Positions 1 to 15,244 of a DNA stretch of 64,000 nucleotides are shown piece by piece; position 1 is the stretch's first letter; every line of letters starts with the position of its first letter. The notes beneath the pieces were generated by a model. The model did not search any database, had not been told where the DNA came from, and saw only the letters and a list, made by a program, of their open reading frames with translations. The stretch is taken from positions 124,001 to 188,000 of the forward strand of contig JACEVL010000415.1 of the NCBI GenBank assembly GCA_020284085.1, read 5' to 3'. The stretch is from Aporrectodea caliginosa (taxonomy: Eukaryota > Annelida > Clitellata > Crassiclitellata > Lumbricidae). A program made the translations under genes and the position numbers.

Positions 1-203
1 CGTCCTCTTTCTCTGCTGTGACTTCCGGAAATGAGATTCGTTTCGTTCCGAATTGCGACAACGCGATTATTTCCGCTTCCGGTTTGTAAAATCCACAGCC
101 AAAGACGGGCGTCTCGTCCAACTGAACACCCTACAATTCAGAAGCAATCTCGATATACTCATTCATTCGTTCAGTTTTAATTTTCATGTTTAACTATTGC
201 TTT

Positions 204-412
204 ACAATACAATACAATTGCATTTGATATTGTCCTTCTTCCAAAGGTCATAGGTGCACACGCCTCGATGGCGCAGATGCAATTATATTGCAGAGTAATT
301 GTGCGCGAAGAACTTGCTCACGGTTTCTACACTACAGTAACCGCCTCGGACGAGGATCGGACCCGTACTCTCCGCGTTACAGGCCGACCGCTCGAACCAA
401 TCGGCCACCGTA
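204..412 (-). mobile_element. tRNA-derived SINE, family A
   Basis: Read on the minus strand it starts with a tRNA-like head (box A TGGCCGATTGG, box B-like GGTCCGATCC), then a body with GCGCCATCGAGGCGTG and an (ATTGT)n tail. It is the same family as copies near 8.5, 22.0 and 43.9 kb. Confidence 0.8.
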
Positions 413-1044
413 CTTCCAATATAAATTATTTACAAAACGCAGTATAACAAAACGTAATTTGAAAGAGGTAAATGTTATGTTGAGAACGAAATGATATAGC
501 AACTAAGCTGGAAAACGAACAGACAAAAGGAAAGAGTTCCAAAATCCAGATCCTGCAGCAACCGACAAACCCTCGTTCAACAACAATTACAGTTTTAGCC
601 ACGACCAGAGAAGAAAGTGGAATAAATGGATTTGATTTGATTGGATCAGAATAAATTTGATCAGATCATATGAGACCGGTTCACGCAAGTGGTAGTAAAT
701 TTAAAATGAGCGTTATTCATGGCTCTATATTTTAATCGCAGGCATACCTTCTCTAATTCTACGATTTTTATACGGTTGTTATATTGAAGTAGGCCTACAT
801 GGATCTCATCCCGACTTGCCTTCCCTAAAATGGCCTAATCCAACCGTATTTTTCTTCTTACCGTATTCTACGATAGAAAACCTTCAGCGCAACCTAACAG
901 AACTAGCTAAACGTCATTACGTACAGTCCTGTATATATGCACACGCAACTGCTGACACAAAGAAAACGGGAAAAAATAAATGTAGTCCTGTAATCTAATA
1001 ATAAGACACGAGACAGTGGCAATCCTGATTGAATCAATATGTGC
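413..1044. other. no gene seen
   Basis: AT-rich unique sequence. Short frames only, with no motif I can assign. Confidence 0.6.
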
Positions 1045-1155
1045 ACTCCTTCCCCCCTCCTCTCTCTCTCCTCCCTCGCTCTCCCTCGCTCTCCCTCGCT
1101 CTCTTTCGCGCTGTCTCTCTTACTCTCTCACTCACTGTCTCGCTCTCTCTCTATT
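1045..1155. repeat. CT-rich tract
   Basis: CTCTCCCTCG repeated three times within a pyrimidine-rich 110-base stretch. Confidence 0.9.
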
Positions 1156-1794
1156 GCGCAACGTGAGCCTAATGAAATATGACAAAAGCGTCTAGACGCG
1201 TTGTTCATTTGACTGGTTTATCACTTGTAAAATCTTGAGTAAAAAATCTGCCAATTAATCTTGTTCAAGGCTGTGCACTAGTGCGACCCTAACGTCCTTC
1301 GGGAACGCCTCTCCATTGTCAATACAACCTGCGCTGGTTACAGTATATGTCGCAATGAATACGTCATTGACTTTAAAGAATATATAAATAATTATTAAAC
1401 CCCACTGTTGTATGATTGAGAGCGTGTGTAATAGCAGTTCTAGTATTGCTACTCCACCCTTTCTGCTCGTCCAGGACCAGCAAGTAAAGTTCATGTTATG
1501 AGCAATTTACGACTAACATCAACTCACGAGGATCAAAGCAGAGAGACAAAGAGGCATTCATACAGCTCGCACGCATATACACAATGACATTAAAGGTGCT
1601 ACGTTGTTGGATTGCTAGCATCGTGTTTGCGCCACAACCGAAACACCTTTCAACCTTCAGAGCCACTCCTTGGATTGGTTTAACAAGAAAGTAGCAAAGA
1701 AATGTGTGAGCAACTGTGTTTACTCTTAACTTTTGCCTAAACAGTAAACACGCATAAGACTTATATTTAGGCATACAATATCATATAGAAAGCA

Positions 1795-1985
1795 TTGGAG
1801 ACAATCAGAGATCAACAAGGACATGTAGAAACACACAGAGACACCGACACAAATATAGGCACAGACAGAGCGACATAGACACAGCGATAGACAGAAACAG
1901 AGGAAAACAGAACCAGTGAGAGACAGAAACAGAGACTGGGACAGACAGAGACAGACAGAGAGACTGAGGGAGAGGGACAGAGAGA
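1795..1985. repeat. AGACAC/AGAGAC purine-rich tract
   Basis: Degenerate ACAGAGAC-type hexa- to octamers over about 190 bases. Its opposite strand gives false Leu/Ser/Cys-rich frames. Confidence 0.85.
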
Positions 1986-2339
1986 GGAATAGAGGCATAC
2001 AGATACACTAACACAAAGAACATAAACTTACGCAAACTGCCTTCTCTCTCATTCGACAATAAATCACGTTTCCGTTAAAGTCTTTATAGTAACGCTTAAT
2101 TAAAGCTCATTAACAATACCAACTCCAACTGAATTTACTTAAGTACACTTATACGAGAGGTAAAACCGGAACGAGATGTTTCGAGCTGCGATGGAACAGT
2201 TGCTGCAACAGAAGTGATCCAAGTGATCGACTGATCATCGCCTTCCTCTTATAGGTGTGTCTACGAGACCGAGGCCACGTAGCCGTTCAAGACCGGCATC
2301 AGTGACGCACTAACAGCTGCAGCAACACACGGTGCTGCC

Positions 2340-2500
2340 TACGTACACGAGGCCAGTCAGATGCATGAGTACATGCACATATATATCAATGTATCAGATG
2401 TGTGTGCATATATATATACATAATACATGTATCAGATAAGTGTGTATGCGTATATATATATATATACGGTACATATATATATATAATATATGTATATTCA
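2340..2500. repeat. TA/TG-rich low-complexity stretch
   Basis: Alternating ATATATAT and TGTGTG segments with ATGTATCAGAT repeated three times. Confidence 0.75.
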
Positions 2501-3209
2501 TGACCAGAGCCAAGTGAGTCAGAGCAGAGAGGTCTTGAGTTCGTCGACTAAGCTTGAGCGTCTTATCTTTGCAGACTACTCAGCAATAGTGACGGTGGAT
2601 TAGTGTTGTAGGTATATATTCATGTGGAGTAAGTCTAGGGGTACATGAAAGACTGAAAGATTAACGAGAACTGGAGCAGACCTGGAGGGGATGGAAGTGG
2701 GATGGGTTGGGAGCAGCTGGTTGCATGGAGATCGGCGGTAGGTTGCAGCTGCTCGTGGTGGTCACGGTTTGAATGGTGTGGAGAGAGAGAGGCAGGGAGG
2801 GCTGCATGAAGTAGCCCAATTTTTCTGTTATCTTGGTTGGCTGCTCTAGACGTCTATGAAGGCTATATTATGTCTTCATTCTGTCTGTCTGTCTGTCTGT
2901 CTGTATATCGCTCTGTGCTCTAACTGTCTCTCTTGCCTTCGACCTATCTGTCGTTTCTCCTTCCCTGCCATTCTCTCTGCCTCTCTGCTTCTCAGTACGA
3001 GCAACGTAGTCCTCTCTGCATCTTGTTCTGTCTGTGTTGGCACCAATTGCAAGCATCGTCTAGCTCGCATCGATCTGTGTGCACCCTGTGTACTGTGCTG
3101 GCCACTCCTTCAAGTGCGCCCTTGGTAACTTAGGCTTTTCTGTCTAACTGTTGATTGATAACCTTCGTAGATGTTCTTCTCTTACACACAACGATTTGTA
3201 GAACTCATC

Positions 3210-3211
<2 letters not shown>

Positions 3212-3243
<32 letters not shown>
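3212..3243. repeat. (TA)n microsatellite
   Basis: About 16 units, directly left of the possible MITE at 3249. Confidence 0.95.
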
Positions 3244-3246
<3 letters not shown>

Positions 3247-3248
3247 AC

Positions 3249-3535
3249 CGAGAGGGGGCAGAGGCAAATGTCCAGGGCCCGGCGACTTTTAGGGGCCGGG
3301 ATAAATCCAGAAAAGTTGCTTTTTGATTATATCATAAATTTGAAAATTAAATTTCCAAAATTACCAACTGAATAAAATCACAGTTGCATATATAAATATA
3401 AAATCGTAGGTCGTACCCGCATTTTTATTATTTCAATTTGGTTTTTTAAATTTTCTCATAAAGCCTAAAGATAGTTTAGAGTCCCATGCATGACTGCTCG
3501 GCCTAGGGCTCGGAATTTCTGTCGCCGCCCCTCTG
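3249..3535. mobile_element. possible MITE, about 287 bp
   Basis: The sequence starts with AGAGGGGGCAGAGGC and ends with GCCGCCCCTCTG. These are inverted with gaps over about 30 bases. It is bordered by (TA)n at the left and (GT)n at the right, so a target duplication cannot be read. Confidence 0.4.
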
Positions 3536-3552
3536 TGTGTGTGTGTGTGTGT

Positions 3553-6500
3553 TTCTATTCGATTTTCTGAATAGTTTATTATAGAAATCAACTCCAGTCA
3601 TCCAATGCGACGTAGTAAATATCTTAGTACAGATTTCCTAAACAACCAGCTACATTACTGTCTGTCCATCCAGACACAGACTGATTGCTAATTAGCTTAC
3701 CTAATCCACGTATACACGCATTACGTAAGAATGCAACAGCACACTTCGCTGCCTCTGTGCTTGACTCAACAAATAGTTAACATAAGCAACAAATACAGTG
3801 CATCAACTGCAGAGCCATAGGCCTACACACCCTTTCGCGTAAGCTTTGGCCTACGACCAAATATTATGCATGTAACAGTTCTTCAATTTCTTTGTTTCTG
3901 TTATTTATCCATCCACCCGTTAATCCCTTCACCACTCATTCCACACATCAGTCCATCCATCCGGCGTTCTTTCCTGTTATCTGTCTTACTGTCTGTCGGT
4001 CTATCTGTCTGTCTGGCTGTCTGGCTTTGGTCCTGTCAAACTATTATCAGCGTCGACCAGAAGTCTCGATTTGATTTCTCTGTGTTTCCGGTTTTTATGA
4101 CAAATTTGTGATTAAGAGAATAAGATTAGCCTACATGTTTTTCACGCACCAAAGACTGCCATAGATTTACTTCTCTGCCATTATCAGTGACCTATATTAA
4201 TTTATAGCGTTATTTACTATAAGCCTGCTGACTACAACGTAGTGCGCTACAACGAATCGATGAATCATCAGAACTTGCAATAATCTTATGTTCTAATGGG
4301 CACAAAAGGAGAACCCAGAACGGACCGAAGTCCCGCTGATTAGGGCCACCTATATAGGCTACACGAATGATTTTAGCTGACAGCAGTTATTTCACTGATC
4401 CATGTTTTCTGTATACTGTTCCAACAGTAACCTATTACATACAATGCATGAAGTATTTAATCTAAACTAAGAATCGAAATTGTAAAAAATTACATAAAAC
4501 ACAAAAAATAACAGTATGAACCCGAGTTATTGATTCTGCCTTATCAGCCAAAGTTTTCGCTGCTTTTTAAATGCATTACGATTAGAGATGCAGCGGAGGT
4601 CATGGGGTATTCCATTTTATAGAGACGCACCAGTAAATTTAACTGAGCATTGTGAGAATTTCGCTATAGTCATGAAGTGCAAGTGGGATATTGTCGCCTA
4701 TCTTAACATGCTTGATCAATGATCGACTCCGTATAACGATCGTTGCGCACCATGCATGCCTATGTCACCAATCAGTATAATTTGGTACTGGCTCGCTCGA
4801 GTGTAAAATGGCAAGTCCGGCGATTCACAGGCCCCGTGTTCGGGACTCTGGAATTCCTCCATTGTTGGCTCAAGAGCCGAAGTGGAGGAAATGAGCTACT
4901 TCCCTACACTCCTTATGGGACATGGGTGCCTGTTTATATTTATTAAAGAGGAAGCCTTTTATATCTATTAAAGTGTTATCGACTTTGTTTTCTTAGCCTC
5001 GGCGTATTAAAGCTGGTTGCCAGACCTGTATACCTCGTCGTCATCATCTAATCTTCCAGTCAACAGTGCACAGTCAATGCATTCATATGATTTGTTCATA
5101 CTGAACTTCTTCCATTGGGCTACATTTCCATGTAGGCTAACTTTAGCTCTTTTCCACACGCCTTATACCTCCTACTGGTTCCTAACACAAAAATCGCCCC
5201 ACGATATCATGCCATTTCACAGAACATCAAAAAAATTATATAATCCAATGAAACGATATCATCATCTCCCCTCTTCATGTTCTATCTTCGTCCTATCCTT
5301 CCCTACCTCGGTGTTCCCGTTGATCCTCGTATTAGTCCTGAAGGCCATAAACACGTCAGACAGAATCCTCATTAATCCGTCTGAATCTCCTACCTCCCAG
5401 TCCGTCTGTCTATGCCTCTACCTGCCTTCTCTCCACCTGATCGACTCATTCTGATCTGCAATTAGCGGACCCCACCCTTTCTATCCTTTCCCACTCAGCG
5501 GGATTTGCGTTAACGACCCCGCGGCGTCCGACAGCCAGTCCAGGGAGAGGCAATTCGTCAGCGATGAGGTCTGCTGGGTTAAAGATATCAACGACGCGAC
5601 CTCTGACCTTCTGAGGTCACATGCATAAGCAGCAGGTGAGAGATAGATAACTACCAGTGGCAGTCTGACAGATCACGTATGGCACAGCAAAGGGGAGAGT
5701 TAATCTAAGAAAACCACTTTATGGTCCCAGCGAAAATCGGCAAGTCTATACAGCATTGTAAGTTTATGTACAGCAGTTGTATGAAACCACTGGAGGCAGG
5801 GATTACGTGGAAGCTTATCTTTCTGATCATCTTGCTGTCGTCGCCTCAATTTCATTTCCGACCAAACCTCTACCGATTTATACTGTCATCACCTTCCGAT
5901 CCGGGCATAAACTAGACGTCAGACATTAGGAAATTACATCTGGTCATCATTTCTATCTTCTAATTCTAACTTATCTGTCACCAACTCCGATCTGGAAACT
6001 CTATAAAGATATTTACTAAAGGCTGAAGCAAAACAGACGTGCAAAACTAAACTCAGCTAAAACGAACACCTAAATTTAAATAACTAAGCCTAACTACGGT
6101 ACATGTAGAGGAAAGCCTTCTGTCTCTTCCTGTTCAATGAATAAACGAAAATACAATATAGTTGTTGTCACTTAACTGTTTGTTCAACACATTCATCCCG
6201 ATTCCAAGAAGGTTGTCGCTCGTCATTGGAAGCCTTGCTTTAACCGAGAAATGCCATTGACGTAGCCAACTAGAATGGGATTGGCTCTGCTCATACTTTT
6301 CCTTCTCATAGTAGGCCCTATCTTGTGTATTTCAAAGAATAGTGCAATGTTTTTCGTAACCTAATGTCAAAAGTCAAATCCTCCTACCTCACAACAAACC
6401 GAGTTTCTGAAAACTAATTTGGTCCGAGGTTCCTTTGGAAGGCCACAAATAAGCTGCTTCATCGGAACACTCTATACTCATTATACCACATCCATCTGCT

Positions 6501-6814
6501 CCAGCTGATACTTTCATTAACTTCTTGGTTACAAGATATCTAGCATCACACTGAAATTCTGTTTGATTCCGCTATCAAACGGCTTTTCATCTTCAGATTG
6601 CTCCCCGCGTATGCTCTTGATTCCTTTACTCCCGCAACTCTAGGTAAATTTCGGCCAATTATTTTTTTCCATCTCTTTACAAACAGTGCCTGGTATACAT
6701 GCAATTCCAACTCACCTTTTCAAAAGCAGTTTGGGTGTGCCTGGTAGTACCACGTCCTTCTTGGTATTAATTAAGAAGTCATTTGCTGGGTGAGGGATCC
6801 TTCCCTTCTTGTAC
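3553..6814. other. no gene seen; unique AT-rich sequence
   Basis: The 145-codon frame at 5017 and the smaller ones at 3866 and 4743 lack recognisable domains, splice context or repeats. A short (CTGT)n tract lies near 3985-4025. Confidence 0.55.
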
Positions 6815-7080
6815 TGGCCTAGTTAGCTACATTGGTAAGGGCGTAGGCGGTGTCTCGTGAGCCTCTTTGAAAGAGGATGAGGATCGCGGTTCGTTTCCCG
6901 ATGCTGGCTTAATTCAGAAATTTAAATCTCGGGCTAGCACGGTCCGTACACGGGGAACCTAAACGGCGTCGCACTCATTCACACGGACAGCGGTGATGAA
7001 GGATCTCACCCGATCAATTCATTGAAAAATTAGCAGGGTCCAGGCCACATACGGTCGCTATTGAAAAACGCGAACAGTTA
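6815..7080 (+). mobile_element. possible tRNA-derived SINE
   Basis: TAGTTAGCTACATTGGTAAGG resembles box A, and GCGGTTCGTTTCCCG resembles box B, 68 bases later, which is longer than usual. A non-coding body follows. Only one copy is seen here, so family status is unproven. Confidence 0.4.
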
Positions 7081-7502
7081 CATTTACACAGGGATCGGTT
7101 GAAACGGAGTTCCGGATTTTTGTGACGACCGGAGCGCCGCACCGGTAAAAAATTCCAGATTAACATGGCTCCTGAAGCCGGTGTTCCGGTTCATTTTTGT
7201 TTAGGACGGGACCAGTGCAGTTACATGATTGTTTTCTCCCATGCAATATTCTATCCTGTACGGAAGAAACCAACCTTGAACGCTGATACTATGTTAAACT
7301 ATCTGCAAAACTCAAACTTACGCTTTTTCTTGAACGTTTTGCTAAACGTCGACTCGAGGCCCATCTGTCTTCAAATACCTTGCTTTTCACTTTCCAATCA
7401 ACATATCTCAAATTCAACTCCCCGAGACCTCTGTTGTCTCTGCCCACAATGATATTCACAGATTCACATTTCGGTGTGACCTTGCGCGCGTTACAAATTT
7501 AT

Positions 7503-7610
<108 letters not shown>

Positions 7611-8539
7611 TTCTCCTCTCTGTGGACAAGGTAAGTAACTGCATTTGCTTTTCTTGAGTTCGCTGTCAGCTTCGACACTATATCACCGTTGGCTCTGGTT
7701 TGGTGTAGCCTAACTGGTCTCGCCCTAAACCGGTTCCAATCATATCTCACTCCCCGAACGCAGTCTGCTTTATCAATGAAGCATAATCGAACGGAGTACC
7801 AACCACCTGCGGCGACCCTCGAGGTTCTGTTCTCGGCCACTTCTCTCTACGTACACCACTCCACTAAGTGTTTTACTGAATAATCAAAGCGGTCTGAAAC
7901 ATCGTCGGTATATACGCTGATGACACTCAACTCTATTTCTTTCGATAAATCCTCCTCATTCAGCTTTCACTGTGTTATCTAATGTCTTCGACCAAGTTCA
8001 GCCGACAACGTATTGCTCTTAAACTCATCCTAAACCTGAGTTTTTTAACTTCACAACAATTGAACAAATTTATTCTTTGAATTCTATTCACCTGTGCACT
8101 TCTGTCATTCAACGGAGCTGAACAACTCGCATTATGGGCGTTGTGCTTGAGTTGAGCTCTGTATGCAGGTCTGCCTATTACCACATCCGTGATATATGCT
8201 AAGGCAGGATTAGACACCACATTCCATTTCCTGTCCTGATTTGTTTGGCTAATGTCCTGACCCTAAGCCAGTTGCAACTTCTTGTTACTGGTATTTCGAA
8301 AGCTAACTTGACGAAGCCTCAAACAGTTCAAGATACACATATTGCCGATAGTTAAATCACTGTTTTGGCAGCCAATTTAAAAACAAAATTAATAACTTTC
8401 AAGACTGGGCTAATAGTACGCAGGACTCTGCATTTTAATCTTATTATCTTCAGTCTTGTCTGACTTCAAAGACCTCCAAGTCTGCTGGCGTTCTCAAGCT
8501 GAATATTCCGGGGATAAAGAAGACGGCTTTCGGTATAGG

Positions 8540-8756
8540 GGCACGATGGCCGACTGGTTAGAGTGGTTGGCTTGTAACGCGGAGAGTACGGGTTCGATTC
8601 TCGTCCGGGACAGTAACTGTGTAGGGACCGTGAGCAAGTAACTCACATTGCTCTGCAATGTAATTGCATCTGCGCCGTGGAGGCGTGTGCACTTCTGAGC
8701 CTTGGGCCACCTTTGGAAGAAGGGCGATATCAAAATGCTATTGTATTGTATTGTAT
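8540..8756 (+). mobile_element. tRNA-derived SINE, family A, best copy
   Basis: The head contains box A TGGCCGACTGGTTAGAG and box B GGTTCGATTCTC with tRNA-like spacing. The body includes GTGAGCAAGTAACTCACATTG and ends in ATTGTATTGTATTGTAT. It is inserted in the decayed LINE at 7.2-9.1 kb. Confidence 0.88.
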
Positions 8757-9060
8757 AGGCGCGCCTTTTCTCTGTTGCTGCCCCCAGACAGTGGAACTCT
8801 CTTACGGCAAAAGTCTGCTCTGCAAAGTCTGTTCTGTCATTCAGGTCTTAGCTACAAAATCATCTTTTCCTGGGCTCATTTAATTCCTCTGCAGGCTGTG
8901 TCCGTGTCTTCTCTGACTCCCTTCTTTGCGATCCACCGGACCACCCTGGACTTTCGCTTGCACAATTATTCTGATTATTAGCGACCATCGACTGATGCTT
9001 TAAACATTATATACCAGTGGCGCAATAAAAGTTGTTAGATTAAGTTAGATTAGATTAGAG

Positions 9061-10930
9061 AGAGCTCATTCACTCGTTCAAAGTAGTGCATGTCATTTCA
9101 CCATAGAACGTATGATTAAGTTTATGCTTTAATCGGCTGTAATGTAGGAATAAGTGGCGCAGTATACCCCCGAGTAAGCTGTTAACCTGTACGTTTCCGA
9201 ATCCGATAAACGTACTGTAGAAGTTAAAGCGAGTACACGCAGTATAAAAATGAAAATGGATTTTATCAGAGCAACATGGCCATAATTATGCACTAGAAAC
9301 TTCTCTATGCATTTTCGAAATCTAATAAAAGGATAATCGAAAATATACGCAACTCCCATAGGGGCGAATTATACACATATAATTATGTGCATACATATAG
9401 GCGTATACATGTATCGATGTGTATGTATTATATGTAGTCTACGTTTAGGCTGAAAGCGAAACCATATATTAATTATATATAAAATAGAGTGCGGGCTGGT
9501 ATAGACTTTGACGTCATTGCTAGCTGCATCGTGAATGTGCAAATCACCGGGATCGGTGGTGATTGGCTAAACGAAGTTCAGGCTCGTCTGCATTCCAGCG
9601 CCTTCTCTCGCTATTATTATTATGATTATGCTGGCCGTGCACAGCAGGTGCCAAGTTTTATAAGCCGTATATTCGCGTTCAAAGCCTTGCAAGAACCTTA
9701 AACACCAGACGATGTAGGCCCCTAAATGCGAAAGCCTTCGTTCTCTGAAGTATAGAAACGAAACCACGGACTATGAAAAAATGCAGAGCTCTTATCCTTG
9801 ATGCAGACTTGATTTCAAAAAGCGCCGCTGAAGAAGTTGCACTCACTGACGCAGCTTTTGTGTGGCGCTAATCAGTAATTTCGGAGATGTAGGACCTAAA
9901 TTTAGAATTAAAGCTTTATTATATCCAATGCGTTTTCGTACTTAGTACAGTTCTATGAAGATTCTGAAAGACTGTGGCGTCCACAAAATGGTGGTGGATT
10001 TCCTAAATCCGCTGTAAACGGAAGATCGCCTGTGTCCATGCACTGTTCTTAGTTCAGTTTGTCAAAAATGACGGAATCGTTGTCAATCATTATATATAGC
10101 CTAATACTAATATTATATCAGAATGTCGGTATACATTATCCAAGCACGCGCAGGATCAAGCCTGTAATTGCTTTAGAGTATATACCTACACACTGTGGAC
10201 TACAAGCATCCAGGTTAAATTCACTCCATATCAAGAGGGGAATTTACAGGGAAGAGAGACGCATGCTTAGGCCTAAACTGAAAGGGCAGAGTTTTACGGA
10301 GTTAAGGGATGGGATTTCAGTGAAGAGGTAGTTCAAAGCGTGAAAAATAGTTTGGAACTTGGAAAAGAAACAAAAGCAAAAACGAAGGGAGACGATGGAA
10401 TGAGAGGAAATTAAATGGAATGGAAGGGAAGAGAAGGTAGTGGGAATGGTAGAGAAGGCAAAGGAAGGCAAGGCAAGGATCTATCGCACACCACTATTAC
10501 TTGGCATCAAAAGTAAAAGAACCAGAAATAAGACATGGATAACTTGGAGACATTATGGCACAGACGTGAAATTGATCAAAGAATTACATCGCCATGAAAT
10601 ATTGATGTGATCATTTTATTTTCTGAAATTTCTATAAGACCACTATTTTTGAACCTGTGATTCAGTAATAGATGACGCTATTATAGGCCTATATGTGCTG
10701 AAATGTTGTGCTTAGTTGTGTTTCATGTTATTCATGTTCTACAGTCTATGCACTAATCCATTAATCTGCTCACTGCTTCTAGCCATATTATGCGCATACT
10801 GTAGGCCCTATGCTGATATTAATATAGAGCCTCCGGTGGAAACTCTAAGCGTGTATAAATAGGCCTACTGCTATAACCTTGGTAAGAAGGATTTATATTT
10901 TTCTGAGTACAGGCAGTAGCTCATACAGGT
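9061..10930. other. no gene seen
   Basis: AT-rich sequence with short TATA-rich runs near 9370-9480 and a purine-rich stretch at 10325-10490. The frames are short and featureless. Confidence 0.55.
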
Positions 10931-11030
10931 CCACTTTTTAACTTAAGCTTAAATGATTAGAAAGTTCTGGAGATAGAGCATCCAACAACTGAGTCTGAGA
11001 ACATATGTGCACGTATAGGACATTGCCTTT

Positions 11031-11145
11031 GTGGTTGTGTTTGTGTGTGTGCGTGTGTTTATGTATGTGTGTGGGTATGTGTGCGTGTGTGGCTTTAGGT
11101 GTGGTTGTAGGTGTGTGCATATGTGTGTGTGTGCTTGCGTTTTTA
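11031..11145. repeat. TG-rich tract
   Basis: Imperfect GTGTGTGTGC and TATGTGTG repeats. Confidence 0.85.
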
Positions 11146-11627
11146 TGTTTCATGTAATAAAAAGAGTACGTAATCCAAAGGGCAATCAAAAAATAATTCA
11201 GAGCTCCAATTTCAGATGCAACGAGAAATTACATTTATGCCGGGTACAGAAGTCTTTCTCTTTATCTGTTTGTCAGTCTCTGTGTCTCTGTATACCTCTG
11301 TCTCGTTTCTATATGTTTGCATCTCTTGCATTACTTGGCTAAGACAAAGAACGAAGAACAACAAACAAAATACACAGTTAAAACGCAACAAGACAGCTTT
11401 AAACAATGGAAGAGAGTATACAGCAGACAAAACAAGACAATCAAGAGAAAATAGAAAACATTGCCTAGCAAAACATAGAATAGCGTAGAAGAGAAGGGAA
11501 TAGAAGAGACTAGAAGATATGAAAATAGAACAGAATAGAATAGACCAGAATAGAAGAGGTTATAAGAGAACATAATTATGAGAAGAGAATAGCGGAAAAT
11601 CGAAGACAAAGGAATAGAAGAAAAAAC

Positions 11628-12311
<684 letters not shown>

Positions 12312-12741
12312 AGAAAAAACAAGGTACAAGAAGAAAAGAGAAAAAAAGAGAAGAGAATGGCGCAGGCCTAGAATAGAATAGAATATAATTTAAGCGAAGA
12401 GAAAAAAGAATAGAACAGAACTGAGAGAATACAGGGAAATAGAAGAGAATAGAAGAAACTGAAGTAAAAGAGAATAGAAGAAACGAGAAGATAATAATAG
12501 AAGAGAGAGAGAGAACATAAGAGAATAGAAAAAACATAGAATTTAATTGAATACTTGAAAAGAGAATAGTGAAAAATAGAAGAGAAAAAAAATAGAAGAG
12601 AATATAAGAGATGAGGTGAGAATAGAAGAGATAAGAATAGAAGAGGATGAGCACGCAGTGTGAGGGCAGTTATGTAATGTTAACTAAATTGGCGTTGAGT
12701 GCCTATTTGGTCTTATAATTTACGAACTGACGGCGGGTCTG

Positions 12742-12965
12742 GCTTCTCTGTCTGTCTGTCTGTCTCTGTCTCTCTCTCTGCCTGCCTCTCTCTCATTTCT
12801 CTCTTTCTCCCTCTATCTCTTTTATATATCTCTATCACTCTGCGTGTTGCAACAAATTCTGTTTATATTTGAGCTGTATGCCAACTCCACGTCTATTCCC
12901 ATTCCTCTTCGTCTTTTCTCTTCTTCTTCTTCTTCCTCCTCGTCTTCTTCCTCGTGCTCTTCTTT
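12742..12965. repeat. CTGT/TCTC and TTCT pyrimidine-rich stretch
   Basis: (CTGT)n, (CT)n and (TTC)n runs in sequence. The frames here are low-complexity. Confidence 0.85.
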
Positions 12966-13351
12966 GCCCTTCTCTGTCCTCCTACAGCAACTATTCGCTC
13001 GACTCCAACCATTATCCACAAAGGTTATTGGACTACAACACACGCACGAACTGGCAAGGATCAGTCCCGCGAAGGGAGCAGGGGGGGGGGGTAAGACGAG
13101 GCATGATCCTCTCTGCTGGCCCTACAGCGAACGATCCGTGTACTCGTTGTCTGCCCATGTTTTCTTGGCTACCTATATTGAAACGACGGCAGCGGACATA
13201 TATAAATCATCGCTTCGTTGTAGGCACAGACGCCATCTTGGGAGGCCCATCTTGCATTATTCTGAGATCTTTGCTTTTGTAGTTACAACGCCGATGTCTG
13301 ATTTCCTTTTACAGACGCCCACACTTGCGCATGCCAGTAAAGTACTTTGTA

Positions 13352-14316
<965 letters not shown>

Positions 14317-14858
14317 GGCAAGCTTATAGAACCGGGGGAGGGGGGGTATAGTGGATATAGTGCGTAAGTTATAACTGGCGTCGTAAGTGTCGGTTAAGGT
14401 GAGGGTTAGTGTCTCATTAGAAAACCTGGTACCGTCCGGCGTCCACGAAGCATGCCCAAAGACATAGGCGCCGACTTTTGGTTTTGTCTCTGGGTGCCAC
14501 TGCCTGGGTCCTACCCTAGTAGGCCTACGCGTGAACATTTTTTATATTCTACATTGCCAAAGGTGACTTTTAGTGCATTTTGGGAAAAGAAATCAAGGGT
14601 TACGTGGTTAGAAAAAGTATTTGAAACTCACTATTGTGATATCATGCAATGTTGGGTATTTGTGTTGAACTGCTTGACAAGTTGTGAGATTACTGTAACA
14701 TAATGTAAAAAATTTGAATTAAGGTCTGAATTCTTCTGGGTGCCAGGTACCCACTGAACTTTCTCTCTGGGTGCATTGGCACCCTAGGCTCCCAAGGAGT
14801 CGGCGCCTATGCCCAAAGATACTGTATGATCCTTCAGCCCCAATACTATAAGTTTGCC
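14317..14858. mobile_element. MITE with telomere-like motifs, split by a hAT element
   Basis: The ends GGCAAGCTTATA and TATAAGTTTGCC are inverted. The interior shares GTGAGGGTTAGTGT and GCGTCCACGAAGCATGCCCAAAG with copies at 38.8, 39.5-39.9 and 44.2 kb. The element is interrupted at 14463-14811 by an inserted hAT MITE. Without the insert the original is about 185 bp. Confidence 0.7.
14463..14811. mobile_element. hAT MITE, 349 bp, inserted in another MITE
   Basis: The inverted ends CATAGGCGCCGACT / AGTCGGCGCCTATG are flanked by exact 8-bp duplications CCCAAAGA (14455-14462, 14812-14819). Inside are repeated CTGGGTGCCA motifs near both ends. No ORF of note. Confidence 0.88.
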
Positions 14859-15188
14859 AGACTTGATTTGGTGAATTTGGATTCGAATTAATAGGAAACA
14901 GGTACAAATTGTGAACTCCTTACAAGGAGACACGAATTTCCATGGAAAAACTTTAAATCGAAAGACAAATACGTCGTCATTGATGCCTGTTTATACACGA
15001 AAGCGGAACTGTTTAGTTTAGTTGTAAACACGAACTTGGACTTGAGATGTGATGGATTGCAACGCCGCACCCTTTGTTTATACCGTTGCTACTCAAGACA
15101 AGAGGAAAGTTCACGCATGGCACACTGCAGTCAAGTGGCCGAGTCGTTCTCATAACCGTAACCATAAATCTAAATACAGCGCTATATC

Positions 15189-15189
15189 A

Positions 15190-15241
<52 letters not shown>
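15189..15241. repeat. (TA)n microsatellite
   Basis: About 26 units without interruption. Confidence 0.97.

Positions 15242-15244
<3 letters not shown>

Noticed and set aside
8540..8615. A genuine tRNA gene
   Set aside because: Boxes A and B are present, but the element continues into a SINE body and tail and recurs in other places with the same body. The same applies to heads at 18083, 28530, 42109, 51262 and 51434.
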